This document shows positions 8,071 through 16,377 of a DNA stretch of 41,544 bases, piece by piece. The position numbers and the translations under genes are program-made. The stretch is from positions 1 to 41,544 of the forward strand of contig JAEZJQ010000102.1 in assembly GCA_023436305.1 (NCBI GenBank). The letters run 5' to 3'. Position 1 is the stretch's first letter. Every line of letters begins with the position of its first letter. Below the pieces are notes generated by a model. That model was not told the DNA's origin. It did no database searches and saw only the letters and a program-made list of their open reading frames with translations. This DNA comes from Bacillota bacterium. GTDB lineage: Bacteria; Bacillota; UBA4882; UBA8346.

Positions 8071-8559
8071 TCATTCCGGGTGGTAGTATTCCCTTGTGGC
8101 GATACCTTCAGCGATGAATAGAAAATCCCGGCAAGGCTTATCATCAATATACTTCCATAAAGTGATTAAACTTGGCTGAACTTCGATAAAGACTTCGTTT
8201 TTGAGATGGCTGTATCGTAAATAAGAACGATGATGCGCTTGTTTATATAGTCCGGCAATATTCTGATTTTCCGGGGCGAGTACCGGCCCCCGGACTTTGG
8301 CTTTTCCTTCAATTTGGATATTGCCAAAGCAAAGCGCTACATTGGGATTAGCGATGATATGTTGATATTTGTCAAAGACGGTATCCGTTTGAAAGTAGCA
8401 TCGCAAACCTTCGTTGACAATACTGACGGATCGGGCCGTAACCCGGCCACCGGATGCGGTGGCTAAAATCCATACTTTGTTTTTGGCCAAGGCGTCGATT
8501 ATTTCGGTTTCCAGTTCTTTAAAATTGATATGCATCATATCCGCTTTTTTTTCATGCAT
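8071..8559 (-). CDS. Pyridoxamine 5'-phosphate oxidase family (FMN-binding split barrel) protein
   Basis: This protein of about 160 residues has the split-barrel pattern of the PNPOx-like flavoprotein superfamily: NKVWILATASGGRVTARSVS, then LRCYFQTDTVFDKYQHIIAN and NVALCFGNIQIEGKAKV. It probably binds FMN or F420 and reduces a small substrate, which I cannot identify. The frame can be extended to an ATG at 8580, but the AAAAAGGG about 8 bases before the ATG at 8557-8559 supports the start used here. It lies about 50 bp downstream of the radical SAM gene on the same strand and is likely co-transcribed with it. Confidence 0.8.
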   Translation of the reverse strand: MHEKKADMMHINFKELETEIIDALAKNKVWILATASGGRVTARSVSIVNEGLRCYFQTDTVFDKYQHIIANPNVALCFGNIQIEGKAKVRGPVLAPENQNIAGLYKQAHHRSYLRYSHLKNEVFIEVQPSLITLWKYIDDKPCRDFLFIAEGIATREYYHPE

Positions 8560-8610
8560 CCGTTTAGCCCTTTTTGCCATTCATTAGTGTCCATATTTTA
8601 TTTAAAAACA

Positions 8611-9651
8611 TTACCCTTCAATCTCCGACATATACTTGGCCCCGCACCGGTAGCAGACGGCCAGTTGTTTCTTCCTCCGATATTCACGGAACCGTTCAGC
8701 CCGTTCGCTGTTCCAAAGTTCACTGATCGTCGCCTCTTTGATATTGCCGAAGCAATAATCCGGGAAATCGACACAGAAATTGGCATTGCCGTTCGGCTGA
8801 ATGTCGATGAGTTTTTCCACATTGTTACAGGATACGGAACGGACCGGGGCGACAGGATCGGTGAACCAGGTCCGGTATTCGTCTTCGGTGAGCGGAAGGT
8901 AGGGGAAACTGGATATTTCACCGAGATCGGCCAGGTATTTGCGATACTCTTCCCGGAAAATTTCGAAGTCGACCCCTGAATCCTCATGATGAAACCCGTG
9001 CCAGGAAAAAGCGGGGCAGGAGAGTTCCCGGTTCAATTCCCGTTCGTAATCTTTCCCCAGGTAGTCGGGAACATAGTAGTAGGGGACGATGGTGATGGAA
9101 CTAATACCGATACTTCTTGCCACATCCGGCATTTGGCCTAAACCCCGGTAGGAATAGGGGCTGATGGTGAAGCAGATGGATTTGCTAATGGTTTGCCCGC
9201 TTTTTTGTTCCACTTCGCGGAGCAAGGCTACATTTTCCTTAATTCGTTGAAAACAACCTTTGACACCACGTACCTGATCGTGAATCTCCTCCGGACCGTC
9301 CACCGAGATGGTGAGATGAATCCGGCCTAAAGCCACAATATCGTTTACATAATTTTTGAGCATGGTGCCATTGGTGTCGATGGAAAGAAAAATGCCTTTA
9401 TGGTTGATATATTGAAGCAATTCTATAATATCCGGGAATAGAAACGGCTCCCCGCCCCGGAGCAAGATTGAGGAGATATGATGTTCCGCCAGTTCATCCA
9501 CCAGGCGCTTCCAATCCGCCAGCTTTAATTTGTTTTTTAAATGATCGTTTTGATGATGCATGTAACCTTCGGCGCTCCACTGGCCGCACATTTGGCAGCG
9601 CAAGTTACAGACGTTGGTAATGGTAAAGGAGATCGATTTCGGAAAATTCAT
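8611..9651 (-). CDS. Radical SAM/SPASM domain protein
   Basis: This 346-aa protein has an excellent GGAGGT site 7 bases before its ATG. The radical SAM 4Fe-4S motif CNLRCQMC is at residues 15-22 (Cys15, Cys19, Cys22). ILLRGGEPFLFPD follows as the GGEP SAM-binding motif. From about residue 265 there is a SPASM-type C-terminus with SCNNVEKLIDIQPNGNANFC, CFGNIKEATISELWNS and a final CYRCG, providing ligands for auxiliary clusters. SPASM enzymes modify peptides or small metabolites by radical chemistry. The substrate here is unknown. No RiPP precursor is evident nearby, so modification of the NRPS/PKS product is possible. The next gene downstream on this strand is the flavoprotein. Confidence 0.92.
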   Translation of the reverse strand: MNFPKSISFTITNVCNLRCQMCGQWSAEGYMHHQNDHLKNKLKLADWKRLVDELAEHHISSILLRGGEPFLFPDIIELLQYINHKGIFLSIDTNGTMLKNYVNDIVALGRIHLTISVDGPEEIHDQVRGVKGCFQRIKENVALLREVEQKSGQTISKSICFTISPYSYRGLGQMPDVARSIGISSITIVPYYYVPDYLGKDYERELNRELSCPAFSWHGFHHEDSGVDFEIFREEYRKYLADLGEISSFPYLPLTEDEYRTWFTDPVAPVRSVSCNNVEKLIDIQPNGNANFCVDFPDYCFGNIKEATISELWNSERAERFREYRRKKQLAVCYRCGAKYMSEIEG

Positions 9652-9888
9652 AATGCACCTCCATTTGGCTTATCGTTTATGGCTTATGGTAGATTCAAAA
9701 GTATGCGTAGGGGCACATTCGACCCTGTTTTGAAGAAAATGAAACAAGACTGCCGTAAATTAGGAACAGTCTCAGGATGTTATGTTTAAAGTCCATAATT
9801 ATGAATTTGTAATTTTGAATAAGACAACCGAGTATAGCGCTTTCTTAATAACTCCGATTGTAATATTATTTAGCGAAGGTTTTACTAG

Positions 9889-11160
9889 CTAGATCGCCTT
9901 TGATTCTTTCTGATTAACGATTTCGTACTTTTTGCCGATGCCTTCCAACAAGTCCAAAACCCGATCCAAATGCCCCCGGGTATGGGCCGACATCAAGCTG
10001 ATCCGGACCCGGGATAATTTTTTGGGGACGGCCGGATATTGGACTGGATTGACGTAAACCTTATTCTCGTGAAGTTCACGACAGATTTCCCGTACTTTAT
10101 AGTCGTTGCCGACAATAATGGGGAAGATGGCGGTCTGGGAATTGCCGATATTAAAACCCATTTCCAGTAAATTTTTTTTGAAATAATGGATATTATCCCA
10201 AAGTTTTTGCCGTAATTCGGGTTCTTCCTCAATAACATTGATGGCTTCAATTAAAGAAGCGGCGGTTTGCGGTGTTTGAGCGGTTGAAAACATATAGGTC
10301 CGTGAATAATAATGAAGATAGTTAATGACCTCCTTAGGACCGGCCACGAACCCGCCGACTACCCCCAAAGCTTTGCTGAAAGTCCCGGCCACAAAATCAA
10401 CTTTTCCTTCAATATGGTAATGCTCCGGGGTACCGCGTCCGTTCTTTCCGAGAACTCCGGTGGCGTGAGCTTCGTCCACCATTACATACGCGCCGTACTT
10501 ATGGGCGACTTCCACAATTTCATCCAGCGGGGAGATGTCGCCGTCCATGGAATAAACCCCGTCAACCACCACCAGTTTGGTACGGTAATTATCTTTCACC
10601 TTGCGTAAAACTTTCTCCAGGGAGGAGATATTATTGTGACGGAAGAATTCAACATTGACCCCCTTGCAACCGTCCAAAATACTGGCGTGAACCAGCATGT
10701 CCAGAATGGCGATGTCGTTTTCCTTTAGTATTGCGGAGATGGTTCCGGCGTTGGAACCAAAACCGTTGCTATAAATGATGGCATCTTGACAGCCTTTAAA
10801 TCGGGCAATCCGTTGCTCCAGTTCGATATGGACATCCAATGTTCCCCCGAGCAAGGGAACGCTGCCGGCGCCGCTGCCGTACTTCCGGATGGCATTAATT
10901 CCGGCTTCAATGGTACGAGGATGTTTGGTGAGATTAAGATAATCATTGGAAGCCATGTTAATCATACGTTGGCTTTGTCCGGTATAGGGATCGATAACAT
11001 CCATCTCCGGACCGGAACCGGATAGGGATACCCGGCGGTATTGCATCTGTTTATGAGCGAAAACATCGTCGATGTATTCTTGGAATTGTTTTGAAAGCTG
11101 CATAATATCTAGATCCGGGTTATGTGCAAAATCGGCCAGTGAGTAGTTTCTAGAATCCAT
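9889..11160 (-). CDS. Alpha-oxoamine synthase (KBL/BioF/SPT-like PLP enzyme)
   Basis: This 423-aa PLP-dependent fold-type I enzyme belongs to the family of 8-amino-7-oxononanoate synthase, 2-amino-3-ketobutyrate CoA ligase and serine palmitoyltransferase. Visible are NMASNDYLNLTKHP, GSGAGSVPLLGGT, VDEAHATGVLG (Asp229, His232) and the PLP lysine in GTFSKALG (Lys263). It condenses an amino acid with an acyl-CoA or acyl-ACP with loss of CO2. An N-terminal extension of about 40 residues precedes the catalytic core. The ATG has an AAGGAA site. It sits 237 bp upstream of the radical SAM gene on the same strand. It could be housekeeping (threonine/glycine or biotin metabolism) or serve the adjacent PKS as a chain-releasing enzyme. 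I cannot decide from sequence alone. Confidence 0.9.
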   Translation of the reverse strand: MDSRNYSLADFAHNPDLDIMQLSKQFQEYIDDVFAHKQMQYRRVSLSGSGPEMDVIDPYTGQSQRMINMASNDYLNLTKHPRTIEAGINAIRKYGSGAGSVPLLGGTLDVHIELEQRIARFKGCQDAIIYSNGFGSNAGTISAILKENDIAILDMLVHASILDGCKGVNVEFFRHNNISSLEKVLRKVKDNYRTKLVVVDGVYSMDGDISPLDEIVEVAHKYGAYVMVDEAHATGVLGKNGRGTPEHYHIEGKVDFVAGTFSKALGVVGGFVAGPKEVINYLHYYSRTYMFSTAQTPQTAASLIEAINVIEEEPELRQKLWDNIHYFKKNLLEMGFNIGNSQTAIFPIIVGNDYKVREICRELHENKVYVNPVQYPAVPKKLSRVRISLMSAHTRGHLDRVLDLLEGIGKKYEIVNQKESKAI

Positions 11161-11266
11161 TGAGTTCCTTTCTTGATGCGGAGAGGTAGAATGTTTTATG
11201 ATTCGACAAATGATCCGTACCTCCTGCCAGTGGGCATAATTATCTAAAAAAAGAGTTTATTTAAGT

Positions 11267-11875
11267 TTACCCTTTATCCCTTTCAATATTCGTTGTGCGC
11301 GGCTCAAGCCATTTGTCGCTAAACTGAAATGGAACATAAGAATCGATATATTGCAGGGTATCGGCAATGGAATCGGTTACGAAATATAAGTCTTGCGATT
11401 CGGTTTTAGCGAAACGCTGCCGGATGATGAGGTCAAATTGGGCCAGCAATGGGTCGTAAAAGTGGTTCACGTTCAGGATGACGATGGGTTTGTTATGATA
11501 TTTCAATTGTTTCAGGGTAATGATTTCTAGGAGTTCTTCTAGAGTGCCGTAGCCGCCGGGTAGGGCGATGAAAGCATCGGATCTGGCATCCATCATTGCT
11601 TTGCGTTCCCGCATACCTTCAGTTACAATTAATTCGTCGCAGTTTTCATAGACAATTCCCGGTAGATTCAGGGCTTTGGGAATGACTCCGGTGACTTTTC
11701 CGCCATTTTCCCGGACCGCTTCAGCGATGGCGCCCATTAAACCAATCATGCCGCCCCCATAGAGAAGTTCATCCCCACGTGAAGCCATGGCTTGGCCTAG
11801 CTGGGTGGCGGTTTCAAAATAATGCGGATCGATGGCTGTACTGGAGGATGAGTATACACAGATGGTTTGGTTCAT
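11267..11875 (-). CDS. LOG family protein (nucleoside 5'-monophosphate phosphoribohydrolase)
   Basis: This 202-aa Rossmann-fold protein has the hallmark motif PGGYGTLEE (residues 106-114) and an upstream YGGGMIGLMG (39-48). It belongs to the TIGR00730/LOG group, which hydrolyses the N-glycosidic bond of nucleoside 5'-monophosphates, including cytokinin precursors. Family length is about 190, so it is full size. An AAGGAGG site lies 8 bases before the ATG. It stands apart from the oxoamine synthase by 106 bp on the same strand. A housekeeping role is likely. Confidence 0.9.
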   Translation of the reverse strand: MNQTICVYSSSSTAIDPHYFETATQLGQAMASRGDELLYGGGMIGLMGAIAEAVRENGGKVTGVIPKALNLPGIVYENCDELIVTEGMRERKAMMDARSDAFIALPGGYGTLEELLEIITLKQLKYHNKPIVILNVNHFYDPLLAQFDLIIRQRFAKTESQDLYFVTDSIADTLQYIDSYVPFQFSDKWLEPRTTNIERDKG

Positions 11876-12017
11876 CGATAAGGCCTCCTTCTTAAGTTAG
11901 TAAGGTACCAATCAAGCCGGTAGTTAATATAATACACATTTTTTCCAGAAAATGAAATAGTGAAATCTTTACGCTGAAAATTTCTCTTTCAATGCAAAAT
12001 CAATGAAAGGAGTTGTA

Positions 12018-12044
12018 ATGAAAATCATGATGGTTTTCCATTAA
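12018..12044 (+). other. Possible eight-codon leader ORF in a gene-free spacer
   Basis: Within the 257-bp gap 11876-12132 a strong AAAGGAG lies 5 bases before an ATG that opens an 8-codon frame (MKIMMVFH, stop). A run of eight A follows. I see no attenuator hairpin and no codon bias that would reveal a regulatory role. The rest of the gap shows nothing distinct. Confidence 0.2.
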
Positions 12045-12132
12045 AAAAAAGCCGCCGTAAGAAGGAAAATATAATAAAAAATTGAAATGATCTGAAAGTG
12101 AAGGGAATACAATAAATCAGAGGTGAAAAACG

Positions 12133-12411
12133 GTGGAATTCTCTATGGCTCCGGAAAAAGAACGGCGTAAAATCCAAAACCTACTTTCAGCGCTGGATAA
12201 AAAGGCGTTGGACCGTTCGGTGAAGGTGGAATTTTATGAACGTAACGAAATAACACCGGTGGAAATCATGAAGAAATATGATCAGGGCGTTATTAAGTAC
12301 TTTTTGGTAAAACCCAGCGAAACCGTAAAAGCCGGATATATCCAAAGTCTATGGGAAAAGGAGATATTCAAATGGGTGTGGGGCTCAAGGGAATTGGGGA
12401 TTGAACCGTAG
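12133..12411 (+). CDS. Small hypothetical protein
   Basis: This 92-aa protein begins at GTG with AGAGGTGA seven bases upstream. It is charged, with no membrane segment, and has the pattern KALDRSVKVEFYERNEITPVE followed by KPSETVKAGYIQSLW. It appears to be a small alpha/beta protein. I do not recognise the family. It stands alone, with minus-strand genes on both sides. Clean ribosome binding site and coding-like composition support a real gene. Confidence 0.6.
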   Translation: MEFSMAPEKERRKIQNLLSALDKKALDRSVKVEFYERNEITPVEIMKKYDQGVIKYFLVKPSETVKAGYIQSLWEKEIFKWVWGSRELGIEP

Positions 12412-12435
12412 GAATTATCGATTACAGATTTTGAA

Positions 12436-12529
12436 GATTACAGATTCAAAACATTAAAACAAACTATAATGCGTAATTGGTTTCAATCGATAATTTTAAT
12501 CGGTGATTTATAATCTTGAATCTGTAATC
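12436..12529. repeat. Inverted repeat in the spacer downstream of the hypothetical gene
   Basis: GATTACAGATTCAA (12436-12449) is repeated inverted as TTGAATCTGTAATC (12516-12529), with a further partial copy of TCGATTACAGATT just before. The gap 12412-12878 otherwise contains only the terminator at 12548 and AT-rich sequence. Stray open frames on both strands there lack ribosome binding sites. Confidence 0.5.
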
Positions 12530-12547
12530 GAGTATAGTTGTGGAAAT

Positions 12548-12577
12548 AAAAAAATCGCCCTTTTTTAGGGCGTTTTT
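12548..12577. terminator. Bidirectional terminator between the hypothetical gene and the Bat operon
   Basis: The stem CGCCCT/AGGGCG (12556-12561 with 12567-12572) is flanked by a run of A on the left and TTTTT on the right, giving a U-tract on both strands. It can end the minus-strand Bat operon, whose last gene stops at 12879, and the plus-strand hypothetical gene. Confidence 0.75.
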
Positions 12578-12878
12578 GTTTGATTGGCGTAATTTCTTTT
12601 GATTTTTGCGAGGGTCGTTGTCATGGATCCGGGTGCGGGGGTTGATATGCCAAAAGTTACGAATGCACTGTCCCGGAATGGGTTGTTTCGACTGTTTCAT
12701 TTTAGATTCACCACTTTTATTAAAATAGTCGCGAGTCCCGAATCAAAAGCTACGAGATTGGAATCGGAATCAACGATTATTTTTTATTATAGTCAAGGAT
12801 GCTTCGAATGTCAATTATTGTTTAACCGATAATTGAGTTATCTGTTATATTGTTGAATTCTAAAATCCGCTAAATCAT

Positions 12879-13724
12879 TTAAATCCTGGTCAAGTTCTTT
12901 TGTTCAACCCAGCCTCGTTTGCCATCGGGGCGTTTAATCAGAATCCAGCCGTTTTTTTCTTCGATAATGTTGACCACGGCGCCTTCTTTGAGTTCATAGT
13001 AAAGCGTGGCGGCGGAGTTGGGCTCAAAGCGAACCTGGGAGGTTTGAACGACGGCTACGGCTTGAGTTTTAGAGAGTTCACGGGCGGTAAGGACCGTAAT
13101 CGACAAGGTAATCAGGAACAAAAAGCTGATGCTAAAGAGTCCGTATAACCATACCGGCTGCCACCGGCCGCCGCCATTCCTGACTTTTTGGGGAAAGAGC
13201 ACCACGAAAATAATTACACCGCATAATATGAAAAACAGGATGGAACTGATGACGGTTAATTGATCGATGGTAGCCAGATAGGCCAGGAAGTTGTTTAACT
13301 CATAAGTCCAGGTGCCACGGCCGGACTGGCCGGTTTTATCCCGGACATAGGATAAATTGGCCTTAAGATCGGCGTCCCCGGGGATCAAGCGCTTGGCTTT
13401 TTGATAATTTAAAACGGCCAAGCCTTTTTGACGTATTTTAAAATAGGCGTTGCCCAGATTGTAGTAAAGGTTACCGCTTTCATAACCGCCGTCAGCCAAT
13501 TGTTGATAGAGTGCCGCCGCATTCCGGTAATCGCCTTTCTGGTAAAAATTATTAGCCTGCTGAAACAGTTCTTCCGGTTTGGCGTTTTTTTGGGACTCTA
13601 ACAGTTCCAGACCCATGGCGGCTGATGAAAGGCCAAACAGTAAAAGAACAGCCAGGAGTGTACAATGAATATATTTCACAAAGCGAATATCTTTCGCTAA
13701 ACGAAAGGCCTGGTTATTTGCCAT
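12879..13724 (-). CDS. batE: BatE-like TPR/SH3 membrane protein
   Basis: I place the start at ATG 13724 (AGAGGTGA site, 11-bp overlap with the BatD gene), giving 281 residues. A longer open frame to 13886 would overlap BatD heavily. The order is: a signal or anchor at about residues 17-36, TPR motifs (QQANNFYQKGDYRNAAALYQ, then NLYYNLGNAYFKIRQKGLAV), two hydrophobic helices (about 155-205), and a C-terminal bacterial SH3-like domain (ELKEGAVVNIIEEKNGWILI, GWVEQKNL). This matches the aerotolerance-operon protein BatE, a membrane partner of the VWA proteins BatA and BatB. The biochemical role is poorly known. It is the last gene of the operon. Confidence 0.85.
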   Translation of the reverse strand: MANNQAFRLAKDIRFVKYIHCTLLAVLLLFGLSSAAMGLELLESQKNAKPEELFQQANNFYQKGDYRNAAALYQQLADGGYESGNLYYNLGNAYFKIRQKGLAVLNYQKAKRLIPGDADLKANLSYVRDKTGQSGRGTWTYELNNFLAYLATIDQLTVISSILFFILCGVIIFVVLFPQKVRNGGGRWQPVWLYGLFSISFLFLITLSITVLTARELSKTQAVAVVQTSQVRFEPNSAATLYYELKEGAVVNIIEEKNGWILIKRPDGKRGWVEQKNLTRI

Positions 13725-15576
13725 TGATATCACCTCTTGATGCAAGCTTTTGCGCTTTCGGCTTGATTCCGGTTTTTTTGCGGCTGTCCAGGGCATTGAT
13801 GATTCGTACCGCCCGTTCCCAGAATTCTTCAGCTTCTGTTTGGCCCAAATGAGCGCCAGTAAAACGGTGGTAGTCATATCGTTCAAAAAATTCCCGAATA
13901 TCCCCGGTTACTTCAGCGGGTATCCCCTTGGAATCGAGCGTTTCCACAACTTTGACGGTCATTCCGGCAGCGGGCAAGTTAAACTTCTCGCCCAGATACT
14001 GGCGGAGGGTAAGATGCAATTCCTCCAACAATTCATCATATTTGGCGGCGGTCTTAAGCGCGCCGGCAGTGGCCAACCGGCGGCTGGCCTGGTTACCGGC
14101 CCGGAGAGCCCGTGATTCCGGGGTATCGGCCAATAACATTTTTTGGTGCTTCCGGTAAACAAAAGCGCCGGCCAGTCCCAAAAGCGGCAAGAGCTGTAGG
14201 AGTTCAAACCAAAGTTCCAGGTAGAGTGGTATACGGGCGGATCGTAACTGGCCCGGATTATCTTTAATGTAGATCAGATCTTGTCCCAACTCTTCATTGC
14301 CGGTACCGGCGCCGGAACTGGCCAATACCGTGGCGGCGTTAAAATTCGGATTGGGCTTGACGGTAATCGGAATGGCCGCTGCGGTAGCCTGCCGGAAACT
14401 GCCGGAGTCCGGATCAAAATATGACAAAGCCAGAGGGCCAATCTGTTGTATACTTGTTTCCATTGGAATCAATACCTGTTCAAAGGTAACCCGATTGGCT
14501 GGCGCGCCATCCCGGTCGGAGGTTTCTTTGCGTTGCGGGTCATAAACCTTGAACCCTCTGGTATTAACCAGGAGTGGCGCGGTAATTGATTGCAAATTAC
14601 CGGTACCGGAAACCGTCATTTGAATCGTAATCGGATCGCCTTGCTTCACAACAGCGGGATCGGCGGAGGCGCTGATTTTAAAATGGCCGATTCCCTGGGA
14701 AAAATTAGCGGGCCGCCCGGCTGTGGGAAGCGGCAATATGGTAACGGTTGGTTTATTTCTGCTGTCCAAATCCACCATCCGTTTTTGATAATCATCAAAG
14801 AAATCAAATGCGGAACGCCGTCTGACCATAACCGGCAAAACCATTTTGGCCGGTCCCAAAGTGAAGGTGCCGGTTTTCACCGGAGATAATATTCCTGTAA
14901 GTTCAACCACACGATAAACTTGGCCATTGATTAACTGTTGTTGTTCGCCGGCAATTTTTATGTTGTCCAGCGCAACTTGCGGCTGATTTATGACAAGGGA
15001 CTCAATGGACCCTCCGAGCCTGACATCACCGACATACAACCGAAAAGTGACTGGAATTTTTTCACCCAGATAAAACTTGGTTTTGGGAATGCTAAAATTA
15101 AAATACAATTGGGAGTCCGATTGCCCGGAATCGCCTGAATTATTCATTCTTCCGCCGTTTGAGCTTTGGCTGCCGGACGATCCTTTGGTAACGGTTAGTT
15201 GAACGGCGTTGGTGGCCAACTTGTTTTGGCCGTCCATGATCTCAAATGGTCCGAGAGTATAATTACCCGGTTTTAAGGCCGTTAACACATAATTATGAGC
15301 TATACTGGAGGAAGTACGGCCGTTAATAAACTGAAATTGGGACATGGGCCCCAAGTACTTAATTTCCAAACCATCCAGCTGTTTGATCTCCGGTTGGGGA
15401 GCCGAGGAAGATCCGGTGACGGTAATGCTGAATTGGACCATATCACCGGCCGTGATTTGATTGGTTTCAATGCTCAAAGCCGCGGAAGCCGCCGCCAAAG
15501 CAGGTGAAGTATTGATTCCAAGCAATATAAGGATTGCCGGAATCAGCCCAGCATATTTAAAAAGCCGCCATTTCAT
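13714..15576 (-). CDS. batD: BatD family membrane protein
   Basis: About 620 residues. I chose ATG 15576 because the translation then begins with a classical signal peptide (MKWRLFKYAGLIPAILILLG...ALA) and an AAGGAG lies 11-12 bases upstream. The open frame extends 11 codons further. After the signal come several Ig-like beta domains, with repeated ITAGDMVQFSITVTG, YLGEKIPVTFRLYVG and VKQGDPITIQMTVSGTGNL blocks diagnostic of the BatD (oxygen tolerance) family. A transmembrane helix near residue 470 and a cytoplasmic helical tail follow. Most of the protein is outside the membrane. It is thought to act with BatA, BatB and MoxR. It is separated from the BatC gene by about 150 bp but shares orientation. 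Confidence 0.9.
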   Translation of the reverse strand: MKWRLFKYAGLIPAILILLGINTSPALAAASAALSIETNQITAGDMVQFSITVTGSSSAPQPEIKQLDGLEIKYLGPMSQFQFINGRTSSSIAHNYVLTALKPGNYTLGPFEIMDGQNKLATNAVQLTVTKGSSGSQSSNGGRMNNSGDSGQSDSQLYFNFSIPKTKFYLGEKIPVTFRLYVGDVRLGGSIESLVINQPQVALDNIKIAGEQQQLINGQVYRVVELTGILSPVKTGTFTLGPAKMVLPVMVRRRSAFDFFDDYQKRMVDLDSRNKPTVTILPLPTAGRPANFSQGIGHFKISASADPAVVKQGDPITIQMTVSGTGNLQSITAPLLVNTRGFKVYDPQRKETSDRDGAPANRVTFEQVLIPMETSIQQIGPLALSYFDPDSGSFRQATAAAIPITVKPNPNFNAATVLASSGAGTGNEELGQDLIYIKDNPGQLRSARIPLYLELWFELLQLLPLLGLAGAFVYRKHQKMLLADTPESRALRAGNQASRRLATAGALKTAAKYDELLEELHLTLRQYLGEKFNLPAAGMTVKVVETLDSKGIPAEVTGDIREFFERYDYHRFTGAHLGQTEAEEFWERAVRIINALDSRKKTGIKPKAQKLASRGDINGK

Positions 15577-15729
15577 TCGATTTCGAATCTCCTTCTGAAT
15601 GGTAATCATTCATTGCCTTGCCACAATGAACCGGTCATTGAATCAATAATCATTGGTTGTAACTTATATTTCGGATTGTTACTCATTCATTATATCATAT
15701 TGAAGCGAAGCTTCAATTTAAAATAAATC

Positions 15730-16377
15730 TTACCAGTCTTTATCCACCGGGGATTCGAGAATGGGTACCAATGGCAAATATTTCTCATCTTGTTTATTGG
15801 CGTTTAACAAATCCTCGTTTGGCTTCGGCGATGGATTGGGTTTAGGCTGTTGCTGCTGCTGAGGTTTAGGTTGCTTCAGATGCAGCAAGGCAAGCTCATA
15901 ATTATATTTGGCATCCCGATCCCGGGGATTGGCTTCAAGCGCTTTTTTATAGCTTTCCAAAGCCTGGCCGTAAGGATTGTTATCATTGCCCTCCGAACCG
16001 GATTGGCCGCCGGATTGGGTTTTGGAACCCAATTTAAAAAAGGAGTTGCCCAGATGATATTGATATCGGTGGGTTAACTCCTTGGAATTAACCTTTCCAT
16101 CCTCAAGGGACTTGTTCGCTTTTTGCAATTCTTCTCCGGAAAGTTGGTAATTTCCTTGCTGGTAATATCCAAGGGCCCGGTTATGAAGGGTATAGGGAGA
16201 CTTTGGTTCGTCCACCGCCATGTCTTCATAAATTTTAAGCGTTTCGGAGTTTTTTCCCTGTTTGAAGAGGTGGTTGGCATAAGCCATCCGGATGGTTTTT
16301 CCCCAAACCAGATAGGCGATGATCAGTAATACCAATATTCCGCCGATTATTAATAAGATTTTAACTCCTTTTCTCAC
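15730..16377 (-). CDS. batC: BatC-like TPR protein
   Basis: About 215 residues. GTG 16377 is chosen because AAAGGAG lies 8 bases upstream. The frame can begin 9 bases earlier but with too short a spacing. One transmembrane helix (ILLIIGGILVLLIIAYLVW) is at residues 6-24. TPR repeats follow (SPYTLHNRALGYYQQGNYQ, YHLGNSFFKLGS, ALESYKKALEANPRDRDAKYNYELAL). The C-terminal 45 residues are Gln/Pro/Lys-rich (KPQQQQQPKPNPSPKPNED) and probably disordered. It overlaps the end of BatB, suggesting translational coupling. A TPR scaffold role among the VWA proteins is inferred from the family. Confidence 0.85.
   Translation of the reverse strand: MRKGVKILLIIGGILVLLIIAYLVWGKTIRMAYANHLFKQGKNSETLKIYEDMAVDEPKSPYTLHNRALGYYQQGNYQLSGEELQKANKSLEDGKVNSKELTHRYQYHLGNSFFKLGSKTQSGGQSGSEGNDNNPYGQALESYKKALEANPRDRDAKYNYELALLHLKQPKPQQQQQPKPNPSPKPNEDLLNANKQDEKYLPLVPILESPVDKDW

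Noticed and set aside
8530..8979. 149-aa plus-strand frame opposite the radical SAM gene
   Set aside because: It is antisense to the strongly supported SPASM region, and its sequence reflects the codons of the real gene.
12464..12832. Two small overlapping frames on opposite strands in the spacer before the Bat operon
   Set aside because: The minus-strand one runs through the bidirectional terminator, neither has a good ribosome binding site, and their composition is not coding-like.
13725..13886. 54-residue N-terminal extension of BatE
   Set aside because: It lies wholly inside the BatD coding region, has no hydrophobic start, and a good site precedes the ATG at 13724.
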